A DNA stretch of 64,000 nucleotides from Saprospiraceae bacterium (GTDB lineage: Bacteria; Bacteroidota; Bacteroidia; Chitinophagales; Saprospiraceae): the NCBI GenBank assembly GCA_020628095.1, contig JAHDFP010000006.1, forward strand, positions 62,001 through 126,000, written 5' to 3'. Below the pieces are notes generated by a model. That model had not been told where the DNA came from. It ran no database searches and saw only the letters and a list, made by a program, of their open reading frames with translations. The position numbers and the translations under genes were made by a program. Numbering within the stretch: the first letter of the stretch is position 1; every line of letters starts with the position of its first letter. This document shows positions 36,333 to 45,095 of the stretch, piece by piece.

Positions 36333-36872
36333 CTATTGTTTGGATAATTCTTCGCTTACCTTTTCCAACTCATTACCAAATTCTTTTAGTCCATCGCCTA
36401 ATACATTTTTGAGTTGGTCAAGCATATTGCCGAGAGAAGGGATTATGTTTTCCGATATAATGTCTTGTATGACCTGCTGAAAATCATCTTTGGAGTCTGT
36501 TATGATTTGATTTAGTTCGTCTTCGACATACGTATTGAATTCTTCATCTTTTTCTTCTCCGAAGGATAATTCAAATTCTTTTCTTGGAAACTTAAAGTAT
36601 AGTATGACAGAAGATTTCCAAAAGTCCTGCCTTTCTTTGAGTGTGAGGTTGTCTTTATGTTTTTTATAGCAATTATTGACAATGTCCTTATACTCAGATT
36701 CTATCTGGTGCTGGTTACTTTTGAGATCATCTTTGTCTCGACTTTCTACGCTGTCATAGAACGTCTGAAAAGTATCGAGAAAAGCCTCTTTGGTTCCACA
36801 GTTATCCACAGAACATGAGACCATCAATGCAACTATTCCTAGTAATGCGACTTTAAAGGCTGTTATTTTCAT
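36333..36872 (-). CDS. Lipoprotein, unknown
   Basis: 179 residues. Lipobox LMVSC with lipidated Cys20. The mature part is very acidic and helical (YDSVESRDKDDLKS, then DELNQIITDSKDDFQQVIQD), and the C-terminal ~50 residues form an amphipathic helix ending NELEKVSEELSKQ. No family is recognised. It is divergent from uppS across a 138-base region holding a palindrome and direct repeats. It is likely anchored to the inner or outer membrane. Confidence 0.65.
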   Translation of the reverse strand: MKITAFKVALLGIVALMVSCSVDNCGTKEAFLDTFQTFYDSVESRDKDDLKSNQHQIESEYKDIVNNCYKKHKDNLTLKERQDFWKSSVILYFKFPRKEFELSFGEEKDEEFNTYVEDELNQIITDSKDDFQQVIQDIISENIIPSLGNMLDQLKNVLGDGLKEFGNELEKVSEELSKQ

Positions 36873-36898
36873 TTATTATTAGTTATTCTAACTTGTCA

Positions 36899-36925
36899 AA
36901 GTGATTTCCAACTTTGGAAGTGATT
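36899..36925. promoter_or_regulatory. Candidate operator between the lipoprotein gene and uppS
   Basis: Two direct copies of AAGTGATT (36899-36906, 36918-36925) are 19 bases apart, and a perfect palindrome TTCCAA-CT-TTGGAA (36906-36919) lies between them. The spacing is near two helical turns. It sits near the lipoprotein start and about 85-110 bases from the uppS ATG. It may bind a regulator. Confidence 0.35.
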
Positions 36926-37010
36926 ATTCAGAAGTGGAACTTATCTTTTTTAAATTTAAGGTTTATATGGATTACTTCTCATAAAAACTATTCTTTATTC
37001 TCACGCTGAG

Positions 37011-37748
37011 ATGCTATACTTAGACCAAATAGACAAAGCTCGATTACCAAAGCACATTGCTGTTATCATGGATGGTAATGGAAGATGGGCCAAATTACAT
37101 GGCAAACCACGTGTATTCGGTCACAAAAACGGGGTCAAGGCGGTCAGAGAGGTCTCTGAAGCTGCAGCGGAAATAGGTATTGACTTTCTGACCTTATATG
37201 CCTTCTCTACTGAGAACTGGAATCGTCCCGCCTCAGAGGTCAACGCGCTGATGATTCTCCTGATTAATACAGTCAAAAGCGAACTCAAAACACTCAATGA
37301 TAATAGCATCAGATTGAACGCCATAGGTGATCTGAAAAAACTGCCATCCAGAACTTATGACACACTGATGCAGGGTATAGAAGACACCAAGAATAATGAT
37401 CGCATGACGCTGACACTCGCGCTTAACTATAGTGCAAGATGGGAAATGACCGATGCTGTGAGGCGTATAGCCCGTGATCTTAAGGCTGGTGTATTATCAG
37501 AAAATGACATCACCGACGATCTTATCTCTCAATACCTGTCTACTGTAAATATGCCTGATCCAGAATTGCTCATAAGGACGAGTGGAGAAAAGAGGATCAG
37601 CAATTATCTCTTATGGCAGATTGCCTATGCCGAGTTGTATTTTACAGACGTTTTTTGGCCAGATTTTAGAAAAGAAGACTTTTATCAGGCCATTGTGGAA
37701 TTCCAGTCAAGAGAAAGAAGATTTGGTCAGATCTCGGAGCAATTGTGA
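37011..37748 (+). CDS. uppS: Undecaprenyl diphosphate synthase (cis-prenyltransferase)
   Basis: 245 residues. KHIAVIMDGNGRWAK holds the catalytic Asp21 and the family start; RTSGEKRISNYLLWQIAYAE is the second signature, and ELYFTDVFWPDF follows. The enzyme adds isoprenyl units to farnesyl diphosphate, giving the C55 lipid carrier for peptidoglycan and other polymers. uppS-bamA adjacency (next gene, 99-base gap) is common in bacteria. A WecA-like user of the carrier is within 1 kb. Confidence 0.97.
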   Translation: MLYLDQIDKARLPKHIAVIMDGNGRWAKLHGKPRVFGHKNGVKAVREVSEAAAEIGIDFLTLYAFSTENWNRPASEVNALMILLINTVKSELKTLNDNSIRLNAIGDLKKLPSRTYDTLMQGIEDTKNNDRMTLTLALNYSARWEMTDAVRRIARDLKAGVLSENDITDDLISQYLSTVNMPDPELLIRTSGEKRISNYLLWQIAYAELYFTDVFWPDFRKEDFYQAIVEFQSRERRFGQISEQL

Positions 37749-37883
37749 TAATATCATCGAGCAAGACAATTTTTGAGCTTATTATATGTTTTATCTACGT
37801 ATTTGCTAGGATTTATCATTAAAGATTCGTTAAACCATTGAAAAACAATGCATAAAGAGTTTAGCTTTGTGCGCGCATTTTTT

Positions 37884-40499
37884 ATGAAATTAACTAGCAA
37901 ACAACTTTTCTTATCGATCCTCTTACTGGCCCTGTCTGGGCAGTTTTCTGGGTTATTATCTCAGGTCGAAGAATCCTACACAACATTCGACTATACGGAC
38001 ATTAGAGAGTTCAATGTAGGGGGTATAGAAATAGACGGTGCTACTGAAAGAGACCCTAATGCGATCAAATCAATAGCTGGTCTAAGAGAAGGAAAGAAAA
38101 TAAAAATTCCTGGAGATGACATTCCTAATGCTATAAAGGCATTATTGAGACTTGGACTGTTTGAGGATGTCAAGATAATACAGACTGATATACAAGGCGA
38201 CCTAATTTTCTTAAAGATTGTACTTGTTGATAGACCAGTATTGGCCAGATATAGTATCAAAGGTGAGCCTAAGAATAAACACTCCAATCTGACGGATATC
38301 ATAGATAATACATTGACCAAAGGGTCCATAGTCACGGAAGACCTAAAGAATCTGGTCAAAATAAAACTGGAGGAGCATTATGTAGAGAAAGGATTTTTGG
38401 ACGCGACGGTCGATATATCTGAGAAAAAGGATGAGGTAAAGAATAATGCCGTCCGCCTCATTTTTAATATAGATAAAAAAGAACGTGTCAAGATTTCCAG
38501 TATAACTATACTGGGTAATAAAACGCTTCCAGACACCAAACTCAAAAGAAAGCTAAAGAACACAAAGGTCAAAGGGACACTCTTTAAGAAATCCAAATAT
38601 GTCAAGGCGGATTACGAGGAAGATAAGAAGAGTCTATTGGCTTTTTATAATCAAAATGGATTTAGAGATGCGACGATCGTCACAGATACAATGTGGCGTA
38701 CTCTAGATAAGGACCTCAATATACAGATGACCATCAATGAGGGTAATCAGTATTTTTTCCGAAATATAAAATGGAAAGGCAACTCTATCTACAATGACGA
38801 ATATCTATCTACTGTACTAGGGATCAATAAAGGAGATGTCTATGATCCGGAGTTGTTACAGAAGAGGCTTTCGTTCAGTATAGATGGGCGTGATATTTCT
38901 TCTTTATATCTGGATGATGGGTATTTGTTCTTTAGCGTAGACCCTGTAGAAACTGCAGTTGTGGGAGATTCTATAGATATGGAGATGCAAATCTACGAAG
39001 GTGCTCAGGCTACCATAGCTAATGTCAATATAGATGGAAATGATCGCACCCATGAGCATGTAATCAGAAGAGAGCTAAGAACTAAGCCAGGAGATAAATT
39101 TAGCCGTACTAATATCATGCGGTCTCAGCGAGCGGTCATGGGTCTGGGATATTTTACCGAGAACATGGATATCCAGACACCGGTCAATCAAGCCAATGGT
39201 ACGGTGAACATAAATTATACGGTAGAAGAAAGACCTTCTGACCAGCTGGAGTTGTCTGCGGGTTATGGTGGACGAGTCAGTGGTCTGATTGGTACATTGG
39301 GTATTACTTTTAATAATTTCTCTTTGTCCAATATCAAGGATCGTTCTACCTGGAGTCCATTGCCACAAGGAGATGGTCAGAAGTTATCAGTCAGAGGTCA
39401 GTCCAATGGTCAATTTTTTAGGTCTTATAATGTATCGTTTACGGAGCCATGGTTGGGTGGTAAGCGTCCAACGTCATTCACGGTCGGTGCTGTGCATTCG
39501 GCATTTAACAGAGAATTCTTTGGCTCTGGATTACTGAAAATAACACGAGGTTTCATTGGATTAGGAACGCAGCTGAAGTGGCCAGATGATTTCTTCTCTA
39601 TTAACTCTACACTGAGCGTAGAAAGAATTGTAATGAATGATTTCTCTGGATTTAGTGTAGAAGATAATTTTGGTTTTTTCCAGCCTATATCCCGAGGAAA
39701 TTATAAAAACATAAGTCTCAATCTGACTATAGCTAGAAGTTCAGTATCAGAACCTATCTATCCACGAAGAGGATCACGTATCTCTTTATCCTTACAGGTG
39801 ACTCCACCGTATAGCCTTTTTAGATCTAATAATGATTCTTTCTTCTTACTCTCTGATGAAGAAAAACAAAGTGCTATCAACGAAGAAAATATCCGTAGGG
39901 GTAGTGGTAATATAATGAATGAAGTAGAGGAGGCTCGATTTGTTTTCGGATTAGAATCTTCTAAAAAGTTCGAATTTCTAGAATATCATAAGTGGCGATT
40001 TAATGCGGAGTGGTATTTTAATATCACAGGAAAATTCGTTCTAGCAACTAATATCAAATTAGGATTCTTAGGTAAGTATAATAGTGATATAGGTATTGCA
40101 CCATTCGAGAGATTCGAAGTAGGAGGTGATGGACTATCGAATCAAAATGCAGGAATAACAGGTAAGGATATTATCTCTCTCAGAGGTTATGATGTGCGAG
40201 ACTTGCCAGTCAATAATAATGGTGGAGGTGCTATTTTTGATAAGTTCACTATGGAATTACGTTACCCACTAGCTCTTAATCCAAGCTCATCTATCTATGT
40301 GCATGGTTTCGTACAGGGAGGAAATACGTGGAGTAGATTTACTGATTTTAATCCATTTGACCTTAAGCGTTCGGCAGGTTTTGGTCTTAGAGTATTCTTA
40401 CCGATGTTTGGACTACTCGGATTTGACTATGGATGGGGCTTTGATAAGACCTCAGGATTTGGACAGTTCAATATCGTTCTTGGCTTCGAGCCAGAATAA
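37884..40499 (+). CDS. bamA: Outer-membrane protein assembly factor BamA
   Basis: 871 residues from the ATG at 37884, chosen because MKLTSKQLFLSILLLALSGQ is a proper signal peptide; a frame from 37848 adds 12 residues. It has an N-terminal POTRA array (repeated G-REGKKIK... and GNKTLPDTKLKRKLKNTK segments) over about 25-415, then the beta-barrel with LRGYDVRDLPVNNNGGGA (the L6 RGY motif) and a C-terminal FNIVLGFEPE. It inserts barrel proteins into the outer membrane. In many Bacteroidota OmpH/Skp-like genes follow bamA; here the next gene is hflX, convergent. Confidence 0.94.
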   Translation: MKLTSKQLFLSILLLALSGQFSGLLSQVEESYTTFDYTDIREFNVGGIEIDGATERDPNAIKSIAGLREGKKIKIPGDDIPNAIKALLRLGLFEDVKIIQTDIQGDLIFLKIVLVDRPVLARYSIKGEPKNKHSNLTDIIDNTLTKGSIVTEDLKNLVKIKLEEHYVEKGFLDATVDISEKKDEVKNNAVRLIFNIDKKERVKISSITILGNKTLPDTKLKRKLKNTKVKGTLFKKSKYVKADYEEDKKSLLAFYNQNGFRDATIVTDTMWRTLDKDLNIQMTINEGNQYFFRNIKWKGNSIYNDEYLSTVLGINKGDVYDPELLQKRLSFSIDGRDISSLYLDDGYLFFSVDPVETAVVGDSIDMEMQIYEGAQATIANVNIDGNDRTHEHVIRRELRTKPGDKFSRTNIMRSQRAVMGLGYFTENMDIQTPVNQANGTVNINYTVEERPSDQLELSAGYGGRVSGLIGTLGITFNNFSLSNIKDRSTWSPLPQGDGQKLSVRGQSNGQFFRSYNVSFTEPWLGGKRPTSFTVGAVHSAFNREFFGSGLLKITRGFIGLGTQLKWPDDFFSINSTLSVERIVMNDFSGFSVEDNFGFFQPISRGNYKNISLNLTIARSSVSEPIYPRRGSRISLSLQVTPPYSLFRSNNDSFFLLSDEEKQSAINEENIRRGSGNIMNEVEEARFVFGLESSKKFEFLEYHKWRFNAEWYFNITGKFVLATNIKLGFLGKYNSDIGIAPFERFEVGGDGLSNQNAGITGKDIISLRGYDVRDLPVNNNGGGAIFDKFTMELRYPLALNPSSSIYVHGFVQGGNTWSRFTDFNPFDLKRSAGFGLRVFLPMFGLLGFDYGWGFDKTSGFGQFNIVLGFEPE

Positions 40500-40502
40500 T
40501 CT

Positions 40503-41714
40503 TTACCATCTTTTGGCTTGATAAGGATATCTTATTTCGTAATGTTGAGATATTATTTCTCTCATCATTTCACGTAGGTCGTTGATGTTTTCTTTTTCCT
40601 TAGCGGAGACGAAAATACTTTTGGTTTGATAGGTATTCTCTAATCTGTTTTTGGTTTCGGATAGGATTTCGACTTTTACCTCTTCATCTAGTAACTCGTC
40701 AAAGTATCTATTTCTATACAGGTCCAGTTTATTAAAAACCAAAATGGTTGGTTTATCGATAGCGTTTAGGTCTTTGAGTGTGCTATTGACTGTATTGATG
40801 TGATCTTCGTATTGTGGATGTGCGAAATCGACGACGTGCAATAAGATGTCACTCTCTCGGACCTCATCCAAGGTCGACTTAAAACTTTCAATAAGATGAT
40901 GCGGTAATTTTCTTATAAACCCTACCGTATCAGATAAGAGAAATGGCATGGTGCCAAAGACAACCTTTCGGACCGTCGTATCTAATGTAGCGAATAACTT
41001 ATCCTCAGCGAATACTTCTGATTTGGATAATATATTCATCAGAGTTGACTTACCTACATTGGTATATCCTACTAAGGCGACTCTGATAAGGTCTCCACGA
41101 TTTTTTCTTTGAGTGAGATTTTGGCGGTCTATTTTTTCCAGTTTCTTTTTGAGCAAACTGATTTTATCTCTGACGATACGACGATCGGTTTCTATTTCCA
41201 TCTCACCAGGACCTCTCATACCGATACCTCCACGCTGTCTTTCGAGGTGTGTCCATAGACCTCTTAGTCTGGGAAGAAGATATTGCATCTGCGCCAGCTC
41301 TACTTGAGTTTTGGCCTGCGCAGTCTGAGCACGACTGGCAAATATGTCCAGTATCAGCGAACTCCGATCTATGATCTTCACCTTGAGTTCTTCTTCTAAT
41401 ATATTTGTCTGCTTACCTGTCAGGTCATCATCGAATATGACTAGATCTATCTGATGCAATTCTACATATTCGCCTATCTCCTGTAGTTTTCCTTTTCCTA
41501 CAAAAGTTCTTACATCGGGGTGCTTAAGCCTTTGTACAAATCGCTTGATAGTTTTAGCGCCAGCAGTCATTGCCAGAAATTCTAATTCGTCTAGATACTC
41601 GGATGCCTGTTGGTCAGTTTGATTTTGGGTTATCAGACCTACGATGACGGCTTTTTCGACTTCCTGTTTTAGTCCTTTTTTTTTCTCTTTACTTATATTC
41701 CAATTGTCACTCAT
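40503..41714 (-). CDS. hflX: GTPase HflX
   Basis: 403 residues. N-terminal HflX domain with the glycine-rich linker (RGGIGMRGPGEMEIETDRR), then the GTPase: G1 GYTNVGKSTL, G3 DTVGF, G4 NKLD. HflX binds the 50S subunit and splits stalled ribosomes under heat stress. It is convergent with bamA (stops 4 bases apart) and lies 11 bases downstream of the EnvC-like gene on the same strand, so it is likely in that transcript. Confidence 0.95.
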   Translation of the reverse strand: MSDNWNISKEKKKGLKQEVEKAVIVGLITQNQTDQQASEYLDELEFLAMTAGAKTIKRFVQRLKHPDVRTFVGKGKLQEIGEYVELHQIDLVIFDDDLTGKQTNILEEELKVKIIDRSSLILDIFASRAQTAQAKTQVELAQMQYLLPRLRGLWTHLERQRGGIGMRGPGEMEIETDRRIVRDKISLLKKKLEKIDRQNLTQRKNRGDLIRVALVGYTNVGKSTLMNILSKSEVFAEDKLFATLDTTVRKVVFGTMPFLLSDTVGFIRKLPHHLIESFKSTLDEVRESDILLHVVDFAHPQYEDHINTVNSTLKDLNAIDKPTILVFNKLDLYRNRYFDELLDEEVKVEILSETKNRLENTYQTKSIFVSAKEKENINDLREMMREIISQHYEIRYPYQAKRW

Positions 41715-41724
41715 ACAGATGTTA

Positions 41725-42858
41725 TTAGTTGTTCTTTAACCAATGATAGGGGTTAAGATTTTCTTTTCCTTTCCATAACTCGAAGTGCAAAGAATATAAG
41801 CCGTTAGAGTATCTCGGGATGCCTAAGGACTGTCCTTCGTATACATAGTCATTTTTGGACACATGGACATCTACGATATTAGAGTATACTGAGTAGTAAT
41901 CGCCATGGTGTGATACGATGATGGTGTATTCTGCATTATTCACTTTGGCGACATTGATGACTTTGCCTTCGTGTACGCTATGTACGTTGCCGTCTTTGCT
42001 TTTTAGGTCTATACCCGTATTTATAATTACTAGTTTTTTGTTTTCTGGGTGTTTTTGTTCTCCATATCTCAGGTATATGCTCGCATTGGGTAAGGGATAT
42101 TGTAAGAATCCTTTTTGATCATATACGGTTTTAGCGCTTGATACGGATGAGAATTTATTTTGAGAGCTATTTGATACAATAAGCTTTTCTACTTTTTTAC
42201 TTAGTTCTTCCTTGCGTTTGATTTGATTTTGGAGTCGACTTTCGATTTTGTTTTGTGACTTGGTTTCTGATACCACAGTATCAGATAAGGAATCCAACTC
42301 ATCACGCATTTCTTGTAGTCTCTCCTCTTCAGTACTCAATAGATCTGATATAGATGGAGTCGTAGTCAGATCGTTACTTACTTCTTCTATTTGATCTAAA
42401 TAATTTTTGATTTGCTTGATGATGATGGACCTTATTAATATGGTATCCTGCTTCTTATCCGATAGATTGATCTTCGATTCATTCTTATTTAAATCCTCTA
42501 ATTGCTCTAGTAGCTTCTCATATTCTTCAGTTAGGTCAGATGTAATAAGAGGATTCTTATCAGTATTATTCTCTTCTTGTTTTTTTTCTGCTTTTAGGGT
42601 TTTGACTAGTTGATCTTGTTTTTCGATTTGTAGCTCCAGTGCATTTATTTTACTGATTTTAGATGCTTTTGATGCTTGGAGTTTTTTGAGTTCTGATTCG
42701 AGCTGTTTTATTTCCTGAGTGAGCAGTAGACGTTTGCTTTCTAAGTCTGATTGAGCAGGAATCTCACCACTACATACCAATAAGATAACGAACAACAATA
42801 ACTTATTCAATTTTTGTATAACCACTTGGAATCTTGAATGTAATGGGCTTGGATTCAT
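41725..42858 (-). CDS. EnvC-like murein hydrolase activator (degenerate LytM/M23)
   Basis: 377 residues, or about 361 if the TTG at 42810 is the start. That start gives a neat signal peptide and reduces the overlap with the DUF4292 gene from 56 to 8 bases, so I favour it, but keep the longer frame here. Signal peptide, then long coiled coils (about 40-235), then a LytM/M23 domain. Zinc ligands are lost: the usual H-x-GID reads INTGIDL, and the second His reads SVYSNI; only LHFEL keeps one His. This pattern is that of EnvC/NlpD-type activators that switch on amidases rather than cutting peptidoglycan. Confidence 0.85.
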   Translation of the reverse strand: MNPSPLHSRFQVVIQKLNKLLLFVILLVCSGEIPAQSDLESKRLLLTQEIKQLESELKKLQASKASKISKINALELQIEKQDQLVKTLKAEKKQEENNTDKNPLITSDLTEEYEKLLEQLEDLNKNESKINLSDKKQDTILIRSIIIKQIKNYLDQIEEVSNDLTTTPSISDLLSTEEERLQEMRDELDSLSDTVVSETKSQNKIESRLQNQIKRKEELSKKVEKLIVSNSSQNKFSSVSSAKTVYDQKGFLQYPLPNASIYLRYGEQKHPENKKLVIINTGIDLKSKDGNVHSVHEGKVINVAKVNNAEYTIIVSHHGDYYSVYSNIVDVHVSKNDYVYEGQSLGIPRYSNGLYSLHFELWKGKENLNPYHWLKNN

Positions 42859-43630
42859 TTATTTTTTCGTCATAATACTCTAAGGACAAAGAAGAGACTA
42901 ATATATCATTTTCATATATCTCGAAGTATCTCTGCGCTGGAAGAGAATACATATTGTCGATCATTTTGTAATCATTATACGATATTTTGATACTACCAGA
43001 AAAGCGGTCGGATAGATGGGCCGATATTAATCGTCCAGATCTCCGATCAAATGTATAGTGATGCCATAAGTCATCCATCGTACCGCTCAACTTATACTGG
43101 TATGCGTCTGTAGACTCTTCTATATTCTGTAGTTGGTCTATATTAGGATAACTACCTCTCAGGAGGCTTTCTATATAAACGTACGAAAAAGGTAATCCGT
43201 ATTGCCGCTTTATATGATCTAAGGATTTTATCTGATATGTATGATCTAGCCTATTGATGAGGTGGATACTGTCAGTAGTCAGTAGCACCCTTGCCCCCTC
43301 CTGGCTGAGTTTTCTTACAGCGATCAGCATGGCACTGTCTCTTCTGATTCTGATCCTCATTTTACCTTTGAACTGGTCTTCTGGGCTTACGGCTTTTAGT
43401 TTAGCTTGAGCTTCGTACCATTGGTAATCAGGATAAGAATAGATGATTGACTTAAGGGAATCTAGACTTAATGGTTCGGTATCTGATGGAGGAATGAGCT
43501 TTTTTGTTTTGCAAGAAGCGAATGAAAGGGAAGCAATAATTATTACCCAAATAAAATAATTAGGGTTGGAATTTTTGCTTATCAAAGAATCAGGCACCCA
43601 TTTTCTTTTTAATATTTTTTTCTGAAGCAC
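42803..43630 (-). CDS. DUF4292 family lipoprotein
   Basis: 275 residues as the long frame. A lipobox LSFASC puts the lipid Cys at residue 40, which is far in; a TTG at 43585 gives a 25-residue signal and clears the 41-base overlap with the TPR gene, so it may be the true start. The mature sequence (DYQWYEAQAKLKAVSPEDQF, LIAVRKLSQEGARVLLTTDS) matches DUF4292, an LolB/LppX-like fold probably handling lipids or lipoproteins between membranes. It lies in a TPR-DUF4292-EnvC-HflX row of a type common in Bacteroidota. Confidence 0.85.
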   Translation of the reverse strand: MLQKKILKRKWVPDSLISKNSNPNYFIWVIIIASLSFASCKTKKLIPPSDTEPLSLDSLKSIIYSYPDYQWYEAQAKLKAVSPEDQFKGKMRIRIRRDSAMLIAVRKLSQEGARVLLTTDSIHLINRLDHTYQIKSLDHIKRQYGLPFSYVYIESLLRGSYPNIDQLQNIEESTDAYQYKLSGTMDDLWHHYTFDRRSGRLISAHLSDRFSGSIKISYNDYKMIDNMYSLPAQRYFEIYENDILVSSLSLEYYDEKINESKPITFKIPSGYTKIE

Positions 43631-45053
43631 CCATTTCTATGGCGAGCTGGTAATATTTCTTGCTTAGTTTTTGATCTCCCTGCTTATCGTAGATATCTCC
43701 TATGATTTCGTACCACACAGGATTGGATAACTGACTTTCGTCTATAGATTTCACTTTGCCACTAATCTCATCTCCATTATTATCTATCCATACTTTGCCT
43801 ACACCTATGAGGGCATTAAGCATTTCGTTACTTCCTGCCACAATAGCTGCCTCATCTATCATATCATTAGCTTCATCCAGATTGTTATTCTTGGCAAGGG
43901 CTATGGCATGCATTATAGTGGCATTGACCTGATTAGGGAATAAGTCCATAGCATCATAGGATACGCTCTCCAGCGACTTATAATTACCAAGTTGCCATAG
44001 ATTAATCATCCACTGATCCCAGAGAGGGTACTTGGTGTCATCTATAGAGATCGCTTTTTTATAGTTTTTTTCGGACTCTTCGTACAGTGCATTGTAGAAG
44101 AGGATATCTGCTCTTACCGAGTATACTTTGGCTTCATCAGGATATTGGTCCACTAATAATTCGCTAATATTAAGCAGTGCGTCGGAGTCCTGTGTACCTT
44201 TTTCTATTCTGGACATGTGAGGCATCAGTTCTCTGATTTTATCGTCGAGAGGTACATTGACATTTTCTATTAGAGGCATGAGGGATTGCAGATAACCGCC
44301 CACATCGGAGGTAGAGACCTTTGATGTGTTTTTAGCAAGAGCGGTATTCGCGCTGGCGTTCTCAGGATCTATTATAAGTATCTTCTCTAGTATCTTAGTG
44401 GCTTCTTCTTTATCATCTATTTCTAATAAGTATCCCGTTAGATTATTTAGATATCTTACATTATCAGGTTCTTTGCCAGAGAGATTCTTTAGCGTCTCGA
44501 TTGCTTTTTTCTCATTTCCAGATTTAGAATAAATATCGAATAGTCTTCTTGATGTTTCTTCCGTAATACCCGTTAGACTTTGTAGAGATTCTAGAGTAAG
44601 TGCGGCTTCTTCGGATTGCTGATTACTCAGTTGGCATAATGCAAGTCTGTGATATAGTACTGAGTTGTGAGGATCATTTTTGATCAATTGCTTATATGAG
44701 GCGATGGCTTTGTCATATTGTTCTGATCTCTCATAGATATCGCTTTTGAGCAATACGTACCATTGATTACTTGGATCTCCTTGGCATGCTTTGATGGCAT
44801 TCTTTTCGGCGAGTTCTATATTATCTTGTGCGAGATACGTTTTGGATAATTCGTAGTAAGCGCCGTGTGCTTTATTGTCTCTTCGGATTATTTCTTTGAG
44901 GGCATCTATTTGTGCTTTATCGTCACCTTTTTGTTTGGCGAGAAGTGCATCGAAAAAAAGTGACTGAAATTCTATATCAGATTCTGAATATATATCTGCC
45001 TGTCCATAAAGACCAAAAGTGCATACGAGCACTATGTAAAATGCAAGTTTCAA
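43590..45053 (-). CDS. Secreted tetratricopeptide-repeat protein
   Basis: 487 residues with a signal peptide (MKLAFYIVLVCTFGLYGQAD). At least eight TPR-like helix pairs are visible between about 35 and 470, e.g. AYYELSKTYLAQDNIELAEK, SVLYHRLALCQLSNQQSEEA, and the last pair near the C-terminus (KQGDQKLSKKYYQLAIEMGA). It is a periplasmic protein-protein scaffold, next to a lipid-handling DUF4292 protein. No enzymatic domain is seen. It starts the minus-strand run after pyk. Confidence 0.9.
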   Translation of the reverse strand: MKLAFYIVLVCTFGLYGQADIYSESDIEFQSLFFDALLAKQKGDDKAQIDALKEIIRRDNKAHGAYYELSKTYLAQDNIELAEKNAIKACQGDPSNQWYVLLKSDIYERSEQYDKAIASYKQLIKNDPHNSVLYHRLALCQLSNQQSEEAALTLESLQSLTGITEETSRRLFDIYSKSGNEKKAIETLKNLSGKEPDNVRYLNNLTGYLLEIDDKEEATKILEKILIIDPENASANTALAKNTSKVSTSDVGGYLQSLMPLIENVNVPLDDKIRELMPHMSRIEKGTQDSDALLNISELLVDQYPDEAKVYSVRADILFYNALYEESEKNYKKAISIDDTKYPLWDQWMINLWQLGNYKSLESVSYDAMDLFPNQVNATIMHAIALAKNNNLDEANDMIDEAAIVAGSNEMLNALIGVGKVWIDNNGDEISGKVKSIDESQLSNPVWYEIIGDIYDKQGDQKLSKKYYQLAIEMGASEKNIKKKMGA

Positions 45054-45095
45054 AATTTTCTTTCCGTTTTAATTTATCCTGACTATAAATTTAGG

